Below are positions 54,917 through 62,800 of a stretch of 64,000 nucleotides of DNA, in pieces. The notes below the pieces were generated by a model that saw nothing but the letters and a program-made list of their open reading frames with translations, was not told the origin of the DNA and searched no databases. Source of the stretch: CAZGNZ01 sp964527215. GTDB taxonomy: Bacteria; Fidelibacterota; Marinisomatia; SCGC-AAA003-L08; JACNLC01. Within the stretch, counting starts at the first letter, position 1; every line of letters begins with the position of its first letter. The stretch covers positions 1-64,000 of the forward strand of contig CAZGNZ010000022.1 of the NCBI GenBank assembly GCA_964527215.1. The letters are read 5' to 3'. A program made the position numbers and the translations under genes.

Positions 54917-56506
54917 ATGAATAAAATTACAAAGACCATTTCTTTTACTGCTTTGGAACATATATTGTTTGCAGTTACGGCTGGCGCGATCATATTCGGC
55001 AGCGTTTTACAAATGACTCGCGGGACAGACACATTGATCCAATACATGTCCGATGATGCATTCTATTATATGGAACTCGCGAAAAATTTTGCTGACGGAT
55101 ACCAATGGTCATTCGACCGGGGAATCAGTCACACTACCGGATTTCACCTGTTATTTGCCTATATCCTTGCAGGGGTTTACAAGATGTTCTCTCCTGATCT
55201 AATCACGTTTATCTATATATTGCAGATAATCAATCTGATGTTGACCGCTGCTGTTTTTATCCTGATATATAGAATCGGAATTAAAATACGTCAGCCCGGG
55301 TTTATGCTGATTGCCTGCCTTGCTTTTTCAGGATTTCACTTTTTAATAAATGTTCTCGGCGGAATGGAATGGGCTCTCACTCTACTGATTTCGCTTATGT
55401 ATTGGCGCTTGCTAATCCAGAAACCTGACGATACCGTATTTTCAGTCCTTGCGGCATTTTTAATTGGATTCCTCGGCAATTTGTCAAGAAGTGACTTCGG
55501 TTTGATGCCGTTTGCCCTGCTGGTTTCCGCGGTGTTGATTACCCTTGTTACTAAAAAAAGTGACTTTGTTAAACTATCTCTGGCAGGATTTATCGGAGCA
55601 TGCACCGGACTTGTTCTGATGTTTCTGCATAATTTTTTATTGACTGGAACTGTTCAGCAATCCAGCGTGATGGTGAAGTCCCACTTGGCCGAATTTCACC
55701 CCATACCCATTTCTCATATGAGTTATCTTCTGATTCAGACACTTGGATTGGATGCGTTTTTGGGGAATACCGGATTTGCTGCGTTGCTTATATTGATTGC
55801 CGGATTTCTCCTGTACTGTTGCAGCCAGAAAAACTGGAAACTCACCAGTTTCGATTCTCGTCACTTGTTTGTTTCATGCAGCGCATTTATTACAGTCGGT
55901 TTATACTTCATGCTTTATCTCAGAAATGCCAACATTCAGCCCTGGTATTCGGTTCACTTCCTAATTCCATGCATTTTGATTTTGGGGTTGGTTGTCAAGT
56001 TTGTTTTTCTCAGCTTCTCGAGCAGACTGATTCGCTTTACAGTCCAAATTCTGATCCTTGCCGTGGTTGCTTTTAATATCATCGGAATTTTTAATACTCC
56101 TGCACCGTACCCGCATCATAAGAAAATCAAAGAAGCCGGTGAATATGTGAAAAAGACATTTCCAGGTCAGCGAGTTGGAGGATGGAACAGCGGCATTCTG
56201 GGTTATTTCACTGATGGACAGGTGGTGAATCTTGATGGATTGGTGAATAATTCTGTATATCCATACATCATTTCAAATACTCTTCAGGATTATATCGAGG
56301 AAACCGGAATCACCATCATCGCAGATTTCATTCAGATGATCAATCATCCACGAAACCGTATGAAGGGTGGGTATGATTCCAAGGAATTTATTGACTGCCT
56401 GACACCGCTGCTGCAGAGCGATTTCTGCGGGTCGATCGAATGGGATTATTATGTGATTTTCAGTTACAACTGCGGCACAGGGAAAATCGATGGGAGCAGC
56501 AGTTAG
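54917..56506 (+). CDS. polytopic membrane protein, GT-C glycosyltransferase-like
   Basis: 529 residues from ATG 54917, with AAGGAAAG about 9-14 nt upstream (a TTG two codons earlier is possible). About eleven helices. The first extracytoplasmic loop has YMSDDAFYYMELAKNFADG, an Asp-Asp pair typical of GT-C catalytic loops, followed by FDRGISHTTGFHLLF. Later NIQPWYSVHFLIP and a soluble tail (GEYVKKTFPGQRVGGWNSGILGYF, split) resemble GT39/GT87-like proteins. Its layout matches the 50446-52071 protein. The acceptor is unknown. Confidence 0.75.
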   Translation: MNKITKTISFTALEHILFAVTAGAIIFGSVLQMTRGTDTLIQYMSDDAFYYMELAKNFADGYQWSFDRGISHTTGFHLLFAYILAGVYKMFSPDLITFIYILQIINLMLTAAVFILIYRIGIKIRQPGFMLIACLAFSGFHFLINVLGGMEWALTLLISLMYWRLLIQKPDDTVFSVLAAFLIGFLGNLSRSDFGLMPFALLVSAVLITLVTKKSDFVKLSLAGFIGACTGLVLMFLHNFLLTGTVQQSSVMVKSHLAEFHPIPISHMSYLLIQTLGLDAFLGNTGFAALLILIAGFLLYCCSQKNWKLTSFDSRHLFVSCSAFITVGLYFMLYLRNANIQPWYSVHFLIPCILILGLVVKFVFLSFSSRLIRFTVQILILAVVAFNIIGIFNTPAPYPHHKKIKEAGEYVKKTFPGQRVGGWNSGILGYFTDGQVVNLDGLVNNSVYPYIISNTLQDYIEETGITIIADFIQMINHPRNRMKGGYDSKEFIDCLTPLLQSDFCGSIEWDYYVIFSYNCGTGKIDGSSS

Positions 56507-56619
56507 CCCATCACACGGCAGGTCATTAAACGACAAGGAAGTAACCTCACAAAATCCTGGTTTTTTTAGGTACGCCACGTTGCAGAATATTCTCTTGTTC
56601 CCCTTCTGAGTTAGTGAAT

Positions 56620-56638
56620 CCGCCATTTGGCGTGGCGG
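56620..56638. repeat. short palindrome CCGCCA/TGGCGG
   Basis: A 6-bp perfect stem CCGCCA (56620-56625) / TGGCGG (56633-56638) with a 7-nt loop, without a T-run, in the intergenic region 56507-56826. It is close to the larger palindromic repeat at 56672 and may be part of the same element. Confidence 0.45.
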
Positions 56639-56671
56639 CGAAACAGTTTATGACCCGACCGATTACTGATA

Positions 56672-56707
56672 CCCCGTCCCGTCAGCTATTGGCGGGGAAA
56701 TTCATCT
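56672..56707. repeat. short intergenic quasi-palindromic repeat, copy B
   Basis: CCCCGTCCCGTCAGCTATTG followed by GCGGGGAAATTCATC. The outer arms CCCCG and CGGGG can pair. The GCGGGGAAATTCAT flank and the CCGTCAGCT core recur at 21031-21060, where the core is inverted relative to the flank. Confidence 0.5.
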
Positions 56708-56734
56708 CATGATAGGATTTTTGTTTTTGAAGAA

Positions 56735-56765
56735 AAAAGAAAGCCCTGAATTAACAGGGCTTTTT
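56735..56765. terminator. bidirectional rho-independent terminator
   Basis: An 8-bp stem AAGCCCTG (56741-56748) / CAGGGCTT (56755-56762) with a 6-nt AATTAA loop, A-rich on the left and TTTTT on the right. It sits between the plus-strand GT-C-like gene and the minus-strand giant repeat gene and can serve both. Confidence 0.9.
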
Positions 56766-56826
56766 CAGTAGTGTTTCAGAACCGGAACAATCTGCATAGA
56801 TCATTTCGGTTCAGGCATGCATGTTT

Positions 56827-59800
56827 CTATTTTTGAAGAATGATCTTCTGGGATTTTTGGAAATCCCCTGAAGTCATCTGAATAATATACATTCCTGACG
56901 CGAACCCTTCTGCATTCCAGACAGCTTCATAATTTCCCGGCTGATACCAGTCATCTACCAGTTCAAACACCGGACGTCCAAGAAGGTCAAACACAATGAT
57001 CTGAACCTGGCATTCCTCAGGGACGGCAAACGGCAGGACAGTCCGCGGATTAAATGGATTTGGATAGGCATTGCCCAGCGAGAAGCTGTCGGGCAATATC
57101 ACCAGATCACCACTGAACCCGTTCCCGTTCCAATCAACAAACAAGGCATCTGTAACTGACAAATCATTGCTGAATCGGAATACCGGACCATATAGGGATT
57201 CCCCGCCAGACATGTTCAGCAGCAAAATCTTTGAATCGGATTTATGGAGTTCCCAGCCATCCGGCAGGTATTGCTCCGTGATTTCCGCCGGTTTGCTGAT
57301 TTCAAGTTCAAGTGCTGCCAAATCGCCGCTTAACGTGACTGTAACCGTTTGATTGTGGATTTCAAGCGCAGGAGACTCGACAGGTTCCATACGAGCGGCG
57401 TATCGATTCAGGATAATATCAATGATGATGACAATATCCAGTACATTCAATTCGCCGTCATTATTGACATCACATCTGTACAGCTGATCTTCCGTAGGCT
57501 CAACATCATACAGATATACCTCCAGAAGCTCAATGATATCAATAACATCAGTCGATCCATCTCCATTAAAATCTCCAGGCAGAATGCAGCTGCCGTCGTC
57601 AATCGATGCATCCTCATCATAGTTGAATGCAATTTCATTGGTACAGCCGTAGCAGAAGTCTTCAGCCAACCCGGTCGTTCCGCCCACACAGCCGCAGTCC
57701 GATTCATAGGCATCACCAAAGCAGACACCTGCACAGTCCATATCGGCGTTTTCACCAAAACAGACACCGCAGTCATCCATATCACTATTGGCTTCATGAC
57801 CGGTTGTGCCGCCTGAACAGACTCCGCATTCGTCATACTCTGCTTCACCTTCAAGAACTCCGGCGCAGTCCACCTGATTTACCGTCACCGTAAACAATTC
57901 CTGATCAAATGCACCCGAAGCGTCGGTCACTGTCAGGGTCACTGCTCCAGAGGTCAGTGTGCCGGGCTCTGGTCCCCAGGTGAGATATCCGCTCGCCGAA
58001 ATTTCCATACCTGCCGGTTCATTGTTCAGCTGATAGATGAATTCAGTATCATCCGGATCCTCAACTTCAACCTGATAGATGTACGTTTCTGATATCGTGA
58101 CAAACGCACCGGCCACTGATACTATGACTGGGACATCGTTTTCAGGAGTGACTGTTACAGTGAATTCTTCAGTATCCATATCAATCCCGTCAGAAACAGA
58201 TACAGTGAACTGCTCAGAACCATTGAAGTTTTCATCTGGCAGGAATGTCAGTACCGACCCTTCAACAGCGGCGGTAATACTGATTCCTTCGGATACCGCA
58301 AATACCAGGTCGTCGGGATCATGGTCCGGATCAAATGCATCCAGATTCAATTCCAGACTGCTGTCTTCAGCCAGTGTCTGCGGACCAATTGCAGAAAGAA
58401 CCGGAGAATCATTTACCGGGTTCACCATGACTTCTGTCTGCAGAGCCAGGTTTGACAAACCGTCTGAAACATTGACGATTACGACCGCACTGCCAGACTG
58501 ATTGTCAGCCGGATTCAGGGTGATCAGCCGTTCAACCCCTGAACCTGCTGTCACGGGATCAACACTGATCGACCCAGAGGGGAAGAGACCGGCATTATCA
58601 TTCAGTACTGATACGGTCAGAACGGCACCGGCATCAACATCCACAGGTACGACTGAAATCATCAGATTCTCACCATCTTCATCAACCGCATCGGGTGCTT
58701 CAAGCGAGAAAACAGGCTGATCATTCACATTTTCTACCGTGATTATCAAATCATACGGAGCACTGTCGGTCAGTCCGTCATTTACAGTTACCGGAACCGT
58801 CAACTCACCTACGAAATCAAGATCAGGAGTGATAAGATTCCCCTGTACACTGTAGTTTGATCCGGTATTCACTGCGAGTGTGAAATCATCTGGATATGTA
58901 TTGTCCGGATCTGTTACGAAAATGTCAAGCAGCTGAACTTCATACTCGGATTCCTCACTGATGGAAATTGAGTTCTGACCATACACAATTGGCGCATCAT
59001 TCTGGTTTTCCACAGTCAGATAGAAGCTTTCAAGACTGCTGAGCGGTTGAGGATTCGATCCATTGTCCGCTACTCGAACGGTCACCAGGTGTTCTCCCTG
59101 ATCTTCATCGGCAGGTACCCACCCGGAAATCAGACCGCTGACGGGATCAATACCCATACTGACCGGAGATACATCCAGACTGTATGTCAGATCGTCCGCA
59201 ATATCCACATCCGATGCGATAACCTGATAGATATACTCAACTCCCTCCGGAATAACCTGATCGTCGATGGCCGCAATTGCGGGAGCATCGTTTACATTTG
59301 CAATAGTAATTGATACTACGCCAATGGCAGTTTGGGACAGCGTGTTGTCTGTTATTTCATAGGTGAATTCATCCACGCCGGCAAAGTTATTATCAGGCTG
59401 ATAGTTTACATCCCAATTGACAACATCCGTATTGCTCAGATCGTCATCGAATACCGGAATACTCAGCTCACCATGATCAGGTCCGGACACAATAGAAACT
59501 GATACGTCTGTGAGTTCATTCTCAAGATCAAATCCAACCAGCGTGATGGTGCGGACATTATCTTCAGACATATTCACATTCAGATTCAAGGCTGACAGAC
59601 CATCGCGGTTAACCAGAAGTACTTCCGGTCCGTTAAAGTAAATATATCCGCTGTTGGAATCATCAAGTCCATCGGAAGCATGGTAGCGCGCAATATCAAC
59701 GCCCGCAAAAACAGGATTGTTATACTGGAATATGCCTCCGCCTAAATCTGTGATGGTTCCGCCGGCAAAAGTATTTCCATTGTTTTCAATGACAATGACA

Positions 59801-62800
59801 GGTGTGGTTCCATCCGGGTCATCGGCTGTGAGTTCAAACTGAGTGCCGTCTGCAGCATCATTTACCTCAACAGTACCTGGAATCACCGGCGCATCATTTA
59901 CCGGAATCACATGAATGGTCACCTGACCTTGAGCGGTACCGTTCTGCTGATCAGCGATTTCATATGTAAATGAAAGCGACCCATTCCAGTCAGCATCTTC
60001 CGGATTGGGCTGATAACTGAATGCGCCATTGACGTTCACCTGAACTGTGCCGTGATCCGGTTGTGCAACCAGAGAGGCAAACAACAAACTGCCTTCCGGG
60101 TCACTGTCATTTGACAGCAAACCGCCGACTGCATTTTGGGTCAGGATTTCGTCTTCATTCACTGAATATTCATCAGGAACGGCAATCGGCAGATCGTTTA
60201 CCGGAGTAACATCCACTGTCAGATGGAACACATTGCTGTTGGCTTGGCCGTCATTCACCAGAATGGGTACTGTCAGACTGCCGGTGAAATCCGTAGCCGG
60301 TGTGATTTCCGTTCCAGCCACTGAGTAGTTGTTTCCGGATTGAATATTCAGACTGAAGTCTGCCGGGTCAGAATTATCAACATCAGAAATCACAAGATCA
60401 TCGACAGATATCGTTATCGGTGTTTCCTCCGGTGTGGAGATCGTACTCTGACCCGTGATCACCGGTGCGTCGTTTACAGGCGTAATGGTGATGGTGAGCG
60501 TAGCTGTATCCGAATAGGTGTTCCCATCATACAGCAGATACTTTGCAGAATCAAAACCATTGAAATCAGCATTCGGAGTGTAGATGTAACTGGCGGTTAT
60601 GCGGTCAAGATTTTCAAGAGATCCATTAAATGGACCGAATCCGTCCAGCAGGATAATAGACAGCAATGCATCACCAGTATCTTCATCTGATCCGTAAAGG
60701 TCAATATTCACAGGCTGATCTTCCGGTGTTGTTGATGTGATATCAAACGCCACTGGTGAGTCATTTGCAAATACGACAGTGATATTCACCTGTGCCGGTT
60801 CTGAATCCCAGACACCGTCCGTCACATAATACGTGAACTGATCCAGTCCGTTATACCCGTCAAATGGGTTGTAAGTCAGTTCAACACCGGTTCCGGGATA
60901 GTCAATTGTACCGAAACCCGGGGAATCACTGATGACGACTTCCAACTCATCGTTGTTTGGATCCTGGGCATTCAGAGTGATCAATGTCGGAGTATCCTCT
61001 GTCACTGTTTCAGACTGATTGGCAGCTGTCGGCTGGTTGCAGCTGGAATTGTCACCTCCGCAGACACCGCACTCATCCTCAACAGCCGAACCGAAACATA
61101 CTCCAGCGCAATCTGGGCCGTCACCATAACTGTATTCTGTATTGTCCGGAACGTTATTATTGTCGGGGCAAATTCCGCATTCGTCTGCAACCAGGATGTC
61201 TGGATCTGTATTGAAGCACAATGGTTCCGGATCCAGGTTATTCAATACCCAATCCGGTTCCACTGAGATACACAACTCCTGACCTGCGCCGGCACCAAAA
61301 CCGTCACCGTCTGCATCATAATATGCCAGGGGAATGGCACCCACGGTGAATACACCAATATCCTGCGCTTCGAGGCTTGAATCCGTTACATCACGTGCGA
61401 TAAATGTAATCGTCTCCGATCCAGTCCAGTGAACAGGCTGTGTGATTGTCACAACATTGTCAGCGTCAATATCAAGAATCAGATCATCATTTCCGCTAAT
61501 GTGCCAGGTGATTTGATCACCATCAACCTCGGTTAAGTAATAATCCAGATCAAATGGAGTAAACTCGGCACATCCTTCAATAATTTCGCCCGGAATGTCC
61601 CCAACAATGGGAGCATCGTCCACCGGAAGGATCTCTAATTCCACCAACACGATATTGGAAACAGCACCGGCATCGTTGGCTACTGAGTAGGTAAATTCGT
61701 CCAAACCAAACTCATTCGAATACGGTGTATAGGTAAGGATTCCAGTCACCGGATCAGATTCAACCACTCCCTTCAGCGGTTCTTCTTCAATCGTCACACT
61801 GGTTACATCGAGACCGTCATCCACCGGTATGTCATTGATCAGAACATCCAGATCAGCCGGAATATCCTCTATGATCTCGAACTCATCAGCAATGGCAATT
61901 GGACCGTCTGAAACGGCGAGGACTTCCACATTAAATTCATCGGTAACACTCAATCCCTCCGAGTCAGCCTGCAAAATAACCGTTGCCGTTCCATTTTGAT
62001 CTTCCTGATAGTCCAGTGTCAGGCTGAATCCATCAACGGTGACAACAACCAGCGCAGGATTGCTATTGAACAGCAGCGATATTGTGATTTCAGCATCGTC
62101 ACTGTCAATATCAGTGAATACATCCGTCAGATTGATTATTGTATCGGCATCATCCTCGTTGGCAGTAACATCTGCGACTGGTTCAGATACTTCGGGATGT
62201 TCATCAATGTTATTCACGGTAATGGTGAATGATTCCGTAATTGACAGACCTCCCGTATCTTCAGCAGAGATATCCAGATCAACAGCAGGTTCCGATTCCC
62301 GATCAAGACTTGAATCATCAGTCAGTTTTAACTGTCCGCTGACCACTTCAAAGCGATTGTCCGAAAGGGCAAATGAATGCGTGTCTCCAGCATCTGAATC
62401 TGTGACTGTCACATCACCGATCACAGCGCCTGCGGAGTTCTCATCCACCGACAGGTTTGAGATTTCAATATCAGCTGGTGCGTCGTTGACAGACTGCACC
62501 TCAAACAACACTTCCCGATGAATATCTGCTCCACCGCCGCTTCCCGAAGCACCGCCGTCATTAATGGTGATTCCCAGAATTTCAGGTCCATTGTAGTTCT
62601 CATCAGGGGTGTACAAGATGCTGTTCAGATAGGCATTGACAGCGCTTATGTGATCACTGATGAAAACATCGGATGAGTTATTGTTATAAATATACCGCTG
62701 AGTATCATCAAATGTGAGTATGCCGTGATTGACGGTTGCAGAAAGTGATATTTGATCATTGGAGTCCGCATCCAGATCAGCGTCTGAAATTCGGAACATT

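Noticed and set aside
57627..57893. plus-strand frames opposite the giant gene and other long antisense frames
   Set aside because: Shadows of strong coding frames on the other strand; His/Arg- or Ser-rich translations without domain character.
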